Shown one piece after another: positions 42,843 to 54,027 of a DNA stretch of 64,000 nt. Below the pieces are notes generated by a model. The model was not told the origin of the DNA and ran no database searches. It saw nothing but the letters and a program-made list of their open reading frames with translations. The position numbers and the translations under genes are program-made. This DNA is from Amoebidium appalachense (Eukaryota; Ichthyosporea): contig CAVNZM010000013.1 of the NCBI GenBank assembly GCA_963693365.1, positions 6,386,001-6,450,000 of the forward strand, written 5' to 3'. Numbering within the stretch: the first letter of the stretch is position 1; every line of letters starts with the position of its first letter.

Positions 42843-43410
42843 ACACACACACTATTCTGCCTTTGTTATGGATTCTCTGTTTCCTTTTTGCGGTTGCTGG
42901 TTGTGGTATGCCTCCTTCAGGCATTGCTCTTCCCCCCCCCGTGGTGGTGGTGAAACTGTTGTCGTGTGTATGTGTTTGCTTGTGCGTGTGGTGGTGGTTT
43001 TATTTATTTATTTATTTTTTGAGGTGGGAGGGGGGGGGGGGGGGGGAGGAGGGAAGGAGGGGGGGGGGATGGGGGGGATGGGGGGGATGTTCAATGACTC
43101 TCCTTTATCTAACTGTTTCTTTTTTCTCTTGTCAGGGGTGGAGAGGAGAAGGACGCCGGGAGCAAGCGTGGCAGCAAGAGGCGCAAGAGGGGGCAGCACA
43201 GTTGGTGGATGGGCCAAAGGCAAAGAGACACTGCGGGGAGGAGGGGGAGGCGTCCGATGGGGAGAACAGTGGGAATGAGGAGGACCAGACACACTCGGAG
43301 GGGGAGGAGACTATGGTGGCCGCACCGGTTACAGGTAGGTGTGGGGGAGTTTGTTTTGTAAATGTGTGTTGTCTGTGTGATGGTGGTGTTGTGTGGAGCG
43401 GTGTGTGTGT

Positions 43411-43441
<31 letters not shown>

Positions 43442-43596
43442 GGGGGGTCATATTTGGGTGCTATGCTTGTTTTCGCAAGCAGACCTGTAGCCCATACATG
43501 GGTGTATCTGTGTGTTGTAAGTGTATGTCCGGTTATGGGGCACTGGTACAGGTGTGTGTGTGTGTGTGCGTTCATGCGCGTGTCTCTCTCTCTCCC

Positions 43597-43630
<34 letters not shown>

Positions 43631-43902
43631 TCGTGTGCTTCTGTGCCTCTATGCCTCTGTGCCTGTATGTGTGTGTGTGTGTAGCATGCTCGAGCGCTGG
43701 TGTATGCATCTACACCTGCGTGTCTGTATTTCACTTTGCATCCACATGTTTGCTTACCACTGCATTGCACGCACCAACACTCGTCTCTTTCTTCCCTACA
43801 GGCATTGTTGAATCCGACACCCCCCGGCCCCAAGTTGCCCCCGACGGAGAGACCATAAAGGATCTGCACCACTTCCTTTGGCAGGGTCGCCGTGGCCTGT
43901 AA
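36952..43902 (+). CDS. Three-repeat MYB (3R-MYB) transcription factor, frameshift in exon 9
   Basis: Ten coding exons: 36952-37044, 37379-37474, 37894-37983, 38807-38860, 39614-39717, 40242-40370, 41396-41651, 42435-42574, 43136-43334 and 43802-43902, about 420 residues. R1 has Trp59, Phe77 and Trp95; R2 has Trp108, Trp128 and Trp147; R3 has Trp160, Trp179 and Trp198. R2 (GYWTREEDDKIIELVGIHGE) and R3 (GPWTPEEDEMIIKAQAEWGN) are canonical, with LPGRTDNAVKNYWNS at the R3 recognition helix. 3R-MYBs bind YAACGG-type sites and control cell-cycle genes in plants and animals. R1 lacks its middle tryptophan and starts after a Ser-rich N-terminus. Exon 9 begins in frame with a basic KRGSKRRKRG stretch, but the acidic remainder and exon 10 are open only after one added base at the G-run 43189-43193. 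This is most likely a homopolymer error or a real frameshift. Confidence 0.92.
37984..39613. repeat. Microsatellites in MYB introns 3 and 4
   Basis: CA repeats lie at 38660-38770, a C-run/T-run at 38996-39028, (GTT)n at about 39029-39062 with GCT triplets to 39076, TG at 39100-39127, and G-runs at 39269-39293 and 39429-39457. Exon 4 (38807-38860) follows the CA block closely. Confidence 0.7.
39896..40126 (+). repeat. SINE-like element, near full length but diverged
   Basis: This copy has both pol III-like motifs: TATGTGAGTTGG at about 39912-39923 and GGGTCGAAACAT at about 39945-39956. The body follows (GGGCTCTGCTTATGATGAAC, GTACTTCGTATTCTGTAA) and a poly-C tail at about 40088-40125. It lies in MYB intron 5, in the sense orientation. 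Its divergence from the copy at 26-246 marks it as older. Confidence 0.7.
40754..40901 (+). repeat. SINE-like element copy, 5' truncated
   Basis: It begins at the GGGCCCC part of the body and is then nearly identical to the copies at 26-246 and 41826-42000, through GTACTTCGTACTTTTTGACG to a poly-C tail of about 32 bases. It lies in MYB intron 6, sense orientation. Confidence 0.75.
41130..41345 (+). repeat. Poly-C/A/G tract and diverged SINE-like copy
   Basis: A C-run, an A-run (41173-41206) and a G-run (41207-41232) are followed by a highly diverged copy of the element (TGTATTTTTCGTCGTTAATG, CATATACTTTTCAACACATT) that ends in a C-rich tail. It lies in MYB intron 6. Confidence 0.4.
41695..42001 (+). 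repeat. Two SINE-like copies in tandem, one young and one old
   Basis: 41701-41825 is a diverged copy ending GTAACACATTGTTTG and a C-run. Directly after its tail, 41826-42001 is a young copy starting AATAGGTCGAAACTCGGGTA (B-box region) and running to its own poly-C tail. It appears that the second copy inserted at the end of the first one's tail. Both lie in MYB intron 7, in sense orientation. Confidence 0.7.
42665..42842 (+). repeat. SINE-like element copy, diverged
   Basis: It starts around CCCCCTGATGATGAGCTGTG, retains TGTTGTGTGTGTTCTACTCG and AATACACTCAAC before a poly-C tail of about 36 bases, and lies in MYB intron 8 in sense orientation. Confidence 0.5.
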
Positions 43903-44668
43903 GAATCTTCGGGTTAGTAATTTTTATGGCTTAGAAATGCAATCCAATACGACTTTTAGAGGTTTGAAATATCTTCGGTGGTGGTGGTGGCGGTGGGGAA
44001 GTTGGTTTGTTTGTGTTTGCGGAAATGGGGATGTTTTTGCTGATTTATTTGTTTATTCATCTACCTTTTTCTGTGCGGTTTCTTTTGTTGGGGGGGGGGG
44101 GGGGGTTCTATGTCTGGCATGGGAGGTGTATTGTGTTTGCGAAAGGAAGGTATGTTAAGAGGCCGAAGAAAGGCAAACAATTATTGTTAACTAAATGAAT
44201 GTATATAGATCCGTTGGCAAAAAAGGCGGCGGGGTTCCATTTATGCGGGCGGTTTCTTATGCTCGTCCCTTTGTTTTCCGTGTTTCGTTTTTGTTTGTCT
44301 GTCAGCGTGTCTGTGGCACGTTTATTTGGTTTGGTTTGGTTTCCTGTGACGCCCTTCCGCTAATCCTTTTCCACTTTTTGTGACCTCTCATAGTAACCCC
44401 CCCCCCCTCCCCCCCCCCCCCCCCCCCCTTCCCCCTCTCCTTCTAATGTCAAATAGTTTTCGTAACTAGCGTTGTCATAATCTCGAAAAAATAGTTGGGG
44501 GTTTTTGTTAATGTAAGCGGCGGATCTTTTCTTTTGGCTTGTGGTTGTGTGAACCTATGCCTTTTTGTCTGGTTGTGGCAGCTCTGTCGTTTTAGTGTGA
44601 TGGTGATGCCCCTAAATTGCTCGTTTTTCCCTTTCCTTTCCTTTCCTTTTCTTTCTTTCTTTCTTTCT

Positions 44669-44702
<34 letters not shown>

Positions 44703-45003
44703 GTCTACTCTTTCTCTTCTTGTTCTTCTTTTCTTTTCTCCTTCGTTGTAGGTCTATGAGGTGAACAAAGCCTCGTGTGAGGGTTAAGTCGATTCATGAC
44801 GTAGAACATATGCGCACGTGCACTCATTTCACACATGCGCAACCACACTACAAGTGTCCGTTTTGAGAGCAGTAATCGTTATTGTTTTGCTTGGTTTCTA
44901 GCAGGAACATGCGTATATATTCTTCTGCGTGTTTCACGCACGTAATGCGTCGGGTACGCTTACGTGTAATGTTCTACTAGTTCCGGGTGTGATAACTTGC
45001 AGC

Positions 45004-45051
<48 letters not shown>

Positions 45052-45716
45052 TTTGTATTGTTTTCCTGTGCTGGTATATTGGCACGCACGACAATATGTC
45101 GGTAGCGTAAAAGAATATTGTATACCAATTCATGTGGCTAACGTACAGAACCAAAAGGCAAAAGATATGAAAAATACAAAGGAGAAAGAGCATTCGAGAA
45201 TATAAACTTTAACATGTGATCATGGGTGTGTATGGATGTATGCCTCCCCCCCCCCCCCAAACACACACACACACGCACACAAAGACGTGGGTGTGTGTAT
45301 GCTTGTAGAATCATTACCAACGTACACACACACACACACGTGCACACGTGCTATGTGGTACAAACCGTTCGTACACGTGCACATGCATGCTATAGGACAC
45401 ACACATAAACATGCCATTGCAACAGTGCACACACACACACACATTGCCACTATCATGATCATCAATCCCCGTGAAGATATCAGCGCATATTATATTCGGA
45501 TAAGTTGCGCATGCGCATGCCCCACCCCAGTCATACATGGCCTATTGTTAGCCGTGATATTGGTGGCAAGTGTTTTGAACGTGTGACTGTAAAAATCGGG
45601 CCTGACGGTAACAAATTCGAACGAAACTATACTGGTCAGTCCTTGAGGAAGGATGATGTCATTAATCGAGAGAAAAGAGAGGGGGGGGGGGGGGCACTAA
45701 AAGGGGGGAGGGGAAG

Positions 45717-45749
<33 letters not shown>

Positions 45750-45785
45750 CTCAGAAGCTGCAAAAAACCACCAATTGCAAGTTGG

Positions 45786-45819
<34 letters not shown>

Positions 45820-45890
45820 TTCCCCTCTCCCGCCAACTACCACCACCACCATCCCGGGGGAACCCATTCTGGAAACATCAGGAACGTTAA
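43903..45890. other. MYB 3' flank and intergenic region
   Basis: T-rich and C-run sequence lies at 44397-44428 and 44660-44701, and a (CA)n at 45007-45047. Around 45540-45680, a plus-strand stretch is open for about 45 codons (RDIGGKCFERVTVKIGPDGN, NKFERNYTGQSLRKDDVINR) directly after ttgttag and has protein-like composition, but no donor or neighbouring exon is evident. G-runs and C-runs (45719-45745 and 45788-45819) follow. No gene is called. Confidence 0.4.
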
Positions 45891-45894
45891 CTTT

Positions 45895-45912
45895 GGGCCG
45901 CCCCTGTTCTTT

Positions 45913-45949
<37 letters not shown>

Positions 45950-46914
45950 TCCCCAGGCCTCGAATTGAATCAGAAACCGCCCCTGTTGGAACAACCCCCT
46001 CCCCGCCCTTCTGATTAACTGGCAGGGGCCCAGTCTAACATTAAAAACCGCCTTGCAAGGTAAGGACCTCCTTACTCCCCCCCCCCCCCCCCTCCCCGCC
46101 CTCCTCCCCCCGGCCTCCGTATCCCGCCCCCAACCCCTCCCACCCCAAGCAAACATCAAGACCCTGGACCCCCCACTCCACCGCAGTCTAGAAAACAATA
46201 AAACTGCCCCTGTGGGACCCTCTGCACGGCCCGACAGGGGGGGCTGGGGGAGGGGGGGAGAGGGGGGAAGGGGGGGGAGGGGGGGGGGGGGGGGGGGGCT
46301 GCGGAGCCGGAATGGGTGAGAGGGTCAAAACCGTCCCAGGACCTTTTGGAACTGCCTCACGCAACCCGACCTCTGTTTTTTTTTTTTGGGGGGGGGAGGA
46401 GGGGGGGGAGAGGGGGGGGGGGGGGAGGGGGGGCCGGGGGGGGGAGGGGCTAGAAAACGTTAAAGTGGCACCGCCGTTGCCCCCCTCCCCCCCTCCCCCC
46501 CCCCTCCCCCCTGACAACCATCTAAATCGCACCTGCTGGACAATCCCTTGGAGGGCGCCGGGGGGGGGGGGGGGGAGGGGGGGGAGGGGGAGGGGGGGGG
46601 GGGGGGGGGGAAGGGGGGGGGGCCGGAAGGGGGGGGGGGGGGGGAAGGGGAACAGTCTAGAAAAAAATCAAAATCGCCTCCGTGGACCCCCCCCCCCGCC
46701 CCCCGCCGCCCCCCCCCTGCGGCCCCCCCCTCCCCGGGGGGAGGATCTAGAAAACATCAAAAACCGCCCCGGTTGGACTTCATCAACCCCTCCCCACCCA
46801 TGGCACCCACCCACCCACCCACCCCCCACCCACCCTGGGCCCCAAGCCATGAAATTATCAAAACTGCATCTGTTGGACCCGCCCCCCTCCTGCCCCCCGC
46901 CCAACCACACACGT

Positions 46915-46948
<34 letters not shown>

Positions 46949-47058
46949 AGGAGAAAACGTCAAAATTGCCCCTGCCCCCCCCCCCCTCCCCCCCTCACAC
47001 ACACACACAGTCTAGAAAACATCAAAACTGCCCCTGTTGGAACCACCCGAGGGAGAGC

Positions 47059-47096
<38 letters not shown>

Positions 47097-48700
47097 ACAC
47101 ACACACAGTCTAGAAAACATCAAAATTGCCCCTGTTGGAACCACCCGAGGGAGAGGGGGGGGGGGGGGGGGGGGGGGAGGGGGGGGGGGGGGGGGGGGGA
47201 AATCAGAAAACATCAAAACCGCACCTGCTCAGGAACTCCCTTCCCTTTTTTGGGAGAGGGGGGGGAGGGGGGGGGGAGGGAGGGAGGGAACAGTCTAGAA
47301 AACATCAAAACTGCCCCAGGGCCTGTTGAAACCCCCCACCCCGGTCCCCCGGGGGATTCTATTCTTCCCGTAGACACTGCCCCTGTTAGACCCCCCCGCC
47401 CCCCCCCCCCCCCCCCCCCCCACACACACACACCTCCTGCCCCCCTGTGGGAGGGAATCGGGGGCATTCTAGAAAACACCAAAAACCACCCGGTGTTGAA
47501 AAAAAACCCCCTTAAGAGTCAAGACATCATCACAACCTGCCCCTGTTGGACCCCCCCTTCCCGCACCTCCACTCGCAGGGGCCCAGTCCCGAAAACATGA
47601 TCCCCCTGTACCCACCCATGGCCACAAGTTTTTTTTTTGGGGGGGCGGGGGGACATAAAAACATCAAAACTGCCCCTGTTAACCCCCCCCACCCATCCTC
47701 CCCCCTCCCCCCTCCCCAACCACCACCACCCCTCCTAACCAAAGTAAACATCAAAACCCTGGACCCCCCCCCCCCCCCCCCACGTGCACTCCCCCACAGT
47801 CTAGAAAACATCAAAACTGCCCCTGTTGGAACCCCCTCCTGGGGAGAGGGGAGGGCAGTCTAGAAAACATCAAAACCGACTCTCTTGGGCCCCCCTCCCT
47901 CCCCTCCCCCCGGCCCCTCCCCCGAAGACTTAGTAAATTGCAGCTGCAGGACCCCACCTGCTCAGGGGGGGGACAGTCTACATGCCCATTGCTTATTGGA
48001 CCCCCCCCCCCCCCCCCCCGAGAAAACATCAAAACCGACTTTCTTGGCCCCCCCTCCCTCCCTCCCCCCGGCCCCTCTCCCCGAAGACTTAGTAAATTGC
48101 AGCTGCAGGACCCCACCTGCTCAGGGGGGGGGAACAGTCTAGAAAAATTGAAACTGCCCATTGCTTATTGGCACCCCCCCCCCCCCCCCCTCCCTCCCCG
48201 GGGGGGGGGGGGGGGATCCTAGGGGGGTTTCTAGAAAACATCAAAACCGCCCCTGTTCGTGCCCCCCTCCCTCCCCCCCCCCCCCCCCCCACACACACAG
48301 ACACAGACACGGGGACAAGCACACACCTCTCACCCATATCCATGACTGCCGACCCGTCTGAGTGCCTCAACTCTTTCATCTCCCCCCCCCCCCCCCCCCT
48401 CCCTGCCTCTTCCCCCCTCCCCTCCTTACCCCACGGGATATAGGCACGGGGGCAGGCTAGAAAAACATAAAACACACCTGCTGCACGCGTTGCAGGGTCC
48501 CCCTACCATGGCCAGGGGGCGCCGAAGGAGGACGAGGGGAGGGGGGAGGGGGGGGGGAAGGGGGGCAAGGGGGGAGGGGGCGGCAGCAGCCAAAAACCTC
48601 AAACCCGCCCCTCTTTGACCCCCCCCCCCCCCCCCCCGGGGGGGAAAGAGGGCCTAGGAAACATCAAAACCGCCCCTTTTGGAACCAACTTCAAGTGCCC
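45895..48700. repeat. Minisatellite-like array of a CAGTCTAGAAAACATCAAAA unit
   Basis: About 25 copies of a 30-40 base unit, CAGTCTAGAAAACATCAAAA followed by CYGCCCCTGTTGGA, occur in the same orientation. The spacers are C-runs and G-runs of varying length. Clear copies start near 46190, 47008, 47107, 47290, 47797, 47857, 48136 and 48232; others are truncated or mutated. A higher-order duplication repeats a block with gacttagtaaattgcagctg at about 47927 and 48087. The unit itself contains TAG and shows no coding pattern. No match to a known family is recognised. Confidence 0.8.
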
Positions 48701-48707
48701 CCCCCCC

Positions 48708-48740
<33 letters not shown>

Positions 48741-48972
48741 CGTAGCCGGCTGGTGTACCGGGCGTTGACCCTCAGGCTCCCTTTTGCCGGCCTGGGTCTA
48801 TATAGTGTACCTCCAAATCCACCCAGGCTGTACAAGTGAGACCTTGTGAATTAGCTGGCCGTTTGTTTCGGGCAATACTTCTGGGGCAACGAGAGCCTAT
48901 GATCACTCACACAGTGCAGCATACTCTGTGCGGTATGTGTGTGTGTGTGTGTGTGTGCGCGCGCGCGCGCGC

Positions 48973-49014
<42 letters not shown>

Positions 49015-49713
49015 CCGCCGGGAGAAGGGGGGGGGGGGGGGGAGGGTTGCACACGCGTGTGCGCAGGTGTGTGGGCTCGGGGTGTGTGTGTGCACGGTGT
49101 GTGTGCATCTGCATAATGCATGCGCATGCTTGCGTGTGTGATGAACGTGTGTGCGTGTGTTCGTGTGCGCAGGTGTTCGTGTGTACGTGTGCGCGTGTGT
49201 GATGAGTACGTGCATATGAGTCACAGTGTGTGTGTGTGCGTGCATATGAAATGTATGTGTGCATATGTGTGGCACGTACGTGTACTTGTGTGTGCTGGCG
49301 TGCGTGTGCATGTGTGTGACACTGTGTGCGTGTGTGTGTGCCACGGTGTGTGTGTGTTTGTGATTGTGTTTGTGTGTGTGTGTATGACACCCTGTGTGTG
49401 TGTGTGCGTGGCAGTGAAACTCTGGTGTAAGGCACTTTAACGATTTTTTGAGGGAAATTTGCATTTACTAAGTAAAATTGTATAACTTTGTGCAGGTTTG
49501 AGCATAACGTTATGCACGTTTCAAAAAAATTAAAAATGTAATAACTTGGGAACCGTTCAACCAAAATGCACCAAGTTTTCACAGTTAGTGTGTTATACCC
49601 CCTGCACACGTACACTGAGATACCAGCAAAACAGTTTGATCTGCTCAAGCGATCAAGAAAAAACATGAAAAATCTTTTAAAAAACTTTAGGTCAAAATTT
49701 TCGGTAAAATCCC

Positions 49714-49755
<42 letters not shown>

Positions 49756-50411
49756 CCTTGTACTACGCGTAACAGTTGTTGCAGTGACATGCCTGTATAT
49801 ACCGGCTGAGACTCAGGCACACACCTTGTTTAGCTACGCACAGTGAGACAACAACTTGAAGAAGTTGTTGCAATGTATTAACTTGTTGCAATGTATTAAT
49901 GACTTGTACAGCTTACCACAGATTAAATAGTCACAGTGGGGGTTCAAGGGAAAAAGAGAGGGGGGAAGCTATGATAACGCTACATTGTCAATTAGTACTC
50001 GAGAGAACGTTCATTGGTTGCTGTACCGTTGGTCATTCTAATAAACTTACTAACCACTATGTACATATTGAGTGCAATCATTGACGGGTTTTTAAATTAA
50101 AAAATCAATTCCGATTGTTGCCAGTGGTTGTGCTCGGTGAAAAAAGGTTGAACGATGCCACGAAAAGTTCTACTCGGTACACACAGCTAAATTACCGCGC
50201 GGTATAGTATTACTTAAAAGACAACAATCCAGTACCGTAATAAACTATTGGATGTTGCATGGTCTATTACTGAGTGCCTTCTAGACCAGGTACACGTTGC
50301 CACACTGTTGAAAATACTAAACTGACTCGTGACTTTTCCAAGTGAATAAATTTTTATCACAGCCACTGTAACATGATCATGGGGTAAAAAAAAAAGACTG
50401 TTCGAGGTATT
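48701..50411. other. Intergenic region, TG repeats then AT-rich unique DNA
   Basis: TG/CG repeats at 48930-49015 and imperfect TG repeats to 49420 are followed by AT-rich unique sequence with a (TG)n at 49716-49752. Short open frames exist, but no splice-supported or domain-bearing exon was seen. Confidence 0.45.
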
Positions 50412-52115
50412 TCACTCACACGACCACGACGCCATTGCCGCCCGATTTCCTGCACTTGCGTCGGACACGGCACTCCCAGTACTCTTCCTGGCTGCTTTCA
50501 TTCTCTCCTCCACAACCATCTCCCACAAAACCGCATTTCTCGTCTTGTGGGTAAGAACCCCATCCGGGAGCGATTGAGACGCGATCCGCCCAGCATTTGG
50601 GGATTTCGATTGGCTGATTGTCATATCGGGCAACGGGCGACCGAGAACAGAGAGTTTCTCTGCACTGCGCACGGCACTAGTGTCATCCATGACATTAAGG
50701 TGGCTTGATGCAAGTGACGCTCTCCCCCGTGTTTTCGTATGGTGCATTTCGTTCCGTTGTGGACCGCAACCCAGCTGCGTGCTATTGCGGGAGCCTGAGC
50801 GCGGTTGGTCAACGTTATTGGCGTTTACGAGGTCCGGTGTGCTCCTTTGCGGAGTTTCGCCGATTAAACCCCTGCTTGCTTTGTGGACTAGGGAGAGTAA
50901 GAGTGCCTTTCTCGACACCAATGTGTCGCCACCAGCGGCCGTCCGCGATTTGGCATTTGTTTTCACGTCGAGGGAGGATTTCGTGCCGATGACGCCGCTT
51001 GTGAATGATCGCACTAACTGCGCCGCGGGGTTCGTCTTCTTGGTGTTTTCTTCTTTCCGGTTTGGAAGAGTGTCGATGTTTCCAACACTATTGTATGCGG
51101 GGGAGGACCCGGTAGAATGTCGTTTGCGTAATGTTCTGCCTGCGATGACTACAGCTCGCGCGTGTGAATGCTTGTCGACGATCGAAGGTGTAACCGTTAA
51201 AACAGCCGCCTCCGCGCGAGTAAATGTGGGGGCTTTCAATAACGAGGATCTTGCATCCAAACTTGCGCTGCTGCAGTTTTTCCTGCCCATCCCAAATGAG
51301 TTCATTTGCGATTGAATGTGCCGCCGCCATAAGGAATCACATTCGGATTGCTCTAACTGTGGCGTCGAAATTGAATCACACAGCTGTGTGGTGGATTGGT
51401 GTTGTAAACTAATGTTGGCAACTGTTGCCCGATTTGTGTTTCCTGTTGCACGTGTGTGGGCGAGAATTAGATCACAGTCTAGAGACCGATATTTCATTTT
51501 AAGTTTGCGATCCGGCGACGACGAATCAACATTCACCTTAAAGCCAAACGGGTGTTCATGATATGACTCGGTTGTGTTGCTTGCCGATTCACTGGCAGGC
51601 AAGTCTATTTCCATAGCAAGGAGACCTTCCAAATTGGTGATAGGAACAGAACCACTACTAGTACTGCGTGAACGCGCCACGTCTTGCTGCTCTAGCGGGC
51701 GGGCGGCGGACAGACACATGGACACACCACGGAATGTATCGCATTTTGTTTGATTGATGTTCGATGTGTGACTTCGTGTGCTGAGAAGTGAAGCATCCGT
51801 GGCTGCCGCTACATTATCCGAGGCCCGACCTTCACCATCATACCCCACCGTAAGTTCGGTGACGTCGGGGGTCGAAAGAACCCATTTGTCTGCACCAGCA
51901 AGGTGCGGTGGGGTTTTTGAATTAAGAAATGCATCGGTGGATATCTGATTCAACACGGACGACGGGAGAAGTTTCCTCTCGCATGCTTCGAAAACATTCA
52001 CAATTACGTTTTCCAGTGTGCTGAAAACTGCGGCTGAGGTCGACGGTTTGCGACCCATTTGTTTTTGGCTGGTGGTGCTTGTGGCATCATTTGGGGGTAG
52101 ACCTCCTACTCGCAT
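50412..52115 (-). CDS. Ser/Thr-rich protein of unknown function
   Basis: I do not recognise the family. The 567-residue open frame starts MRVGGLPPNDATSTTSQKQM. It is free of simple repeats, and its Ser, Thr, Asn and Arg content suggests a largely disordered regulatory or signalling protein. Short conserved-looking pieces include STLENVIVNVFEACERKLLP near the N-terminus and NAVLWEMVVEERMKAARKST near the C-terminus, both likely helical. Several SP/TP sites could be phosphorylated. A strong donor GTGAGT overlaps the final codons (end near 50420), so the protein may continue in an exon to the left that I could not find. A terminal-inverted-repeat element sits about 240 bases upstream of the start codon. 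That the frame is coding is inferred from its length and composition against repeat-poor surroundings. Confidence 0.65.
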   Translation of the reverse strand: MRVGGLPPNDATSTTSQKQMGRKPSTSAAVFSTLENVIVNVFEACERKLLPSSVLNQISTDAFLNSKTPPHLAGADKWVLSTPDVTELTVGYDGEGRASDNVAAATDASLLSTRSHTSNINQTKCDTFRGVSMCLSAARPLEQQDVARSRSTSSGSVPITNLEGLLAMEIDLPASESASNTTESYHEHPFGFKVNVDSSSPDRKLKMKYRSLDCDLILAHTRATGNTNRATVANISLQHQSTTQLCDSISTPQLEQSECDSLWRRHIQSQMNSFGMGRKNCSSASLDARSSLLKAPTFTRAEAAVLTVTPSIVDKHSHARAVVIAGRTLRKRHSTGSSPAYNSVGNIDTLPNRKEENTKKTNPAAQLVRSFTSGVIGTKSSLDVKTNAKSRTAAGGDTLVSRKALLLSLVHKASRGLIGETPQRSTPDLVNANNVDQPRSGSRNSTQLGCGPQRNEMHHTKTRGRASLASSHLNVMDDTSAVRSAEKLSVLGRPLPDMTISQSKSPNAGRIASQSLPDGVLTHKTRNAVLWEMVVEERMKAARKSTGSAVSDASAGNRAAMASWSCE

Positions 52116-52358
52116 GGTCGTTTAACATGTAATGCCTGGTGAACGTAGCATTAAAGAAAATTAGGACACATCGCCCTGTGCTAGGCTACTGATTATTACT
52201 ATCAGACAACTTATAGCACTGAATGGCGCTAGTACATAGTAGTATACTAGTACCGTACACCTGCCATAAACATCACAGTGACTAGCTCTGTAGTTGCAGC
52301 ACCGTCTCTTGTAGTTGCAGCGCCTACTATTCGACTGATTAGTAATACTGTCAATACT

Positions 52359-54027
52359 CACAGCGAAAAAAGATGCGAATCTGTGTCCCGATTAAACCCT
52401 GATCACCATATGAGAATTGGGGCAAAATCGGGAAACCCGATTCGTAATTAGCGACGTGATCGGGATGAAATTAGCCTGATTACACCCCGATTTTTTGATA
52501 CCGATCACACCCTGATTCGCAAAAAAATCCCGATCACGCCCGTGACCGGGACACCCCGATTCCTTCCCGACCTTATTACCTACTTCCTGCCCTTTCGATA
52601 CTGTGAACTTTACCCAAAGTTAAATACAAAAGAAGACAACCGCAAGAATGCTGAAGTACACCGTGACTAGCTCGCGCCTTTACTTTGTTACTCGTACCAC
52701 ACACAGTGTGGTGTCAAGTCATGTTCTTCGTCATCACACACAGTGTGATGCAAGGTGTGATGCCGAGCCTGGAACAGCCCAACAACGGCTATTCAGCTGG
52801 GTAGAAAGCACTCACAATATATACAAAAGCAGACAGAAGGGTTTAGCACACAGAACCCTAGTATGAGCAACACCAGGTTGCAAGCATGAAGAGGCTATAG
52901 CTAAGTAGTCGTGGGGAGCCATAGAAGTATATAGCTTGGTTAGCAAACCGTTCACCTGCACACCTATGTGCACGTGTGTTAACCCTTATTCTAACGCAGA
53001 TAATGGGCTGTGTTTCGACTCTTTAATTTGAGTACCAATAGGTGTGGAACGATATAGTCAACTACTCAACATCCATCTTGCCCCTATACTTCACCATGCT
53101 GATGCCTTGGCTTACCTGTTAGAGCCTGTTAGAGCCGCTCACAAAACCCGAACTTGGCAAAGTCACAGTAGCAGGTTCAAGGACCTGCGATGGGGAAGAG
53201 ACTTTTAGAACCTAGGGGTACGGTGTTATATAAGGCCAAAAAGGAGGCAACACAACGTGGCGTTCTCTGTAATACTGATGCAGCATAGACTGCAAGAAGT
53301 ATAAACTAATAACAGAGCAACAAAGGCTCGCGATCGAGGATATACAGATGCCTATGCACGGCTGGGCGTGGACGCCCAATTTCGACCAAGGCAAGCACAG
53401 AAGCGCTTACAAGTTTTAGGTTGTATCCTTCTTGCCGTGTGACCTCACGAGACAAAAAGAGGCTAGTATGTAAGTCAGAGGGTTCGTGAAGATGAGGTTA
53501 TTAAAAAAAACTCACCTTGCCTGTGGCGCATAGCTCCGTTTTTCCAGACTCAAAACTCCTGCCTGCCCAAAAACAATATGCTTAAAAACATCAACTACTA
53601 TTCTACGCAGTCTTGGGCCACGGCCCACTGCTGTGTATGCAAGTTGTAGATGGAGCCGCAGCAATCTCACCAAACACAAGACAAAAGCAAATGCGTGCAA
53701 GCGAGTTTAGAGTCGCCTGTTTCTTTACACCAAAACTTGCCAACGGTTGTCTTTGACGACCAGCTGCTGTCTAGGAATCTTTGCTACTAAATGCGCGCGA
53801 GTGGTGCGACTTGACCGACTTGCAAGTCTTTTTCTTGTTTGGTGTGGCCGTTAGGCCGCACATGGCATCACATTGATTCGGGCCGGGTCAAATTTGCGTA
53901 GTCGGGAAGAATTCCGGACGAAATCGGGAATAAATTTAGACCTCATTACAGTCTACCAATCAGAATAGCTGGCTTAATTCGTGATCGGGGATCATCGGGA
54001 GCCGGATTCGCACTTTTTTTTGCTGTG
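52359..54027. mobile_element. DNA transposon with terminal inverted repeats, non-autonomous
   Basis: The left end reads CACAGCGAAAAAAGATGCGA and the right end, reverse-complemented, CACAGCAAAAAAAAGTGCGA. The arms match imperfectly for about 36 bases. ACT flanks both ends, a possible 3-bp target duplication. The terminal 150-200 bases on both sides are packed with short CCCGATT/GATCGGG-type motifs, facing in opposite directions at the two ends. CAC termini, 3-bp duplications and subterminal repeats resemble CACTA (CMC/EnSpm) elements. The 1.67 kb length and lack of ORFs above about 75 codons mark it as non-autonomous. The superfamily is inference. Confidence 0.7.

Noticed and set aside
46312-47298. 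A 328-codon Pro/Gly-rich frame
   Set aside because: It is made by C-runs and G-runs of the minisatellite array. The frame changes with tract length and no consistent protein unit results.
45895-48700. CRISPR-like appearance of repeat units with spacers
   Set aside because: Units are diverged, spacers are low-complexity C/G tracts of very uneven length, and the window is eukaryotic with spliced genes.
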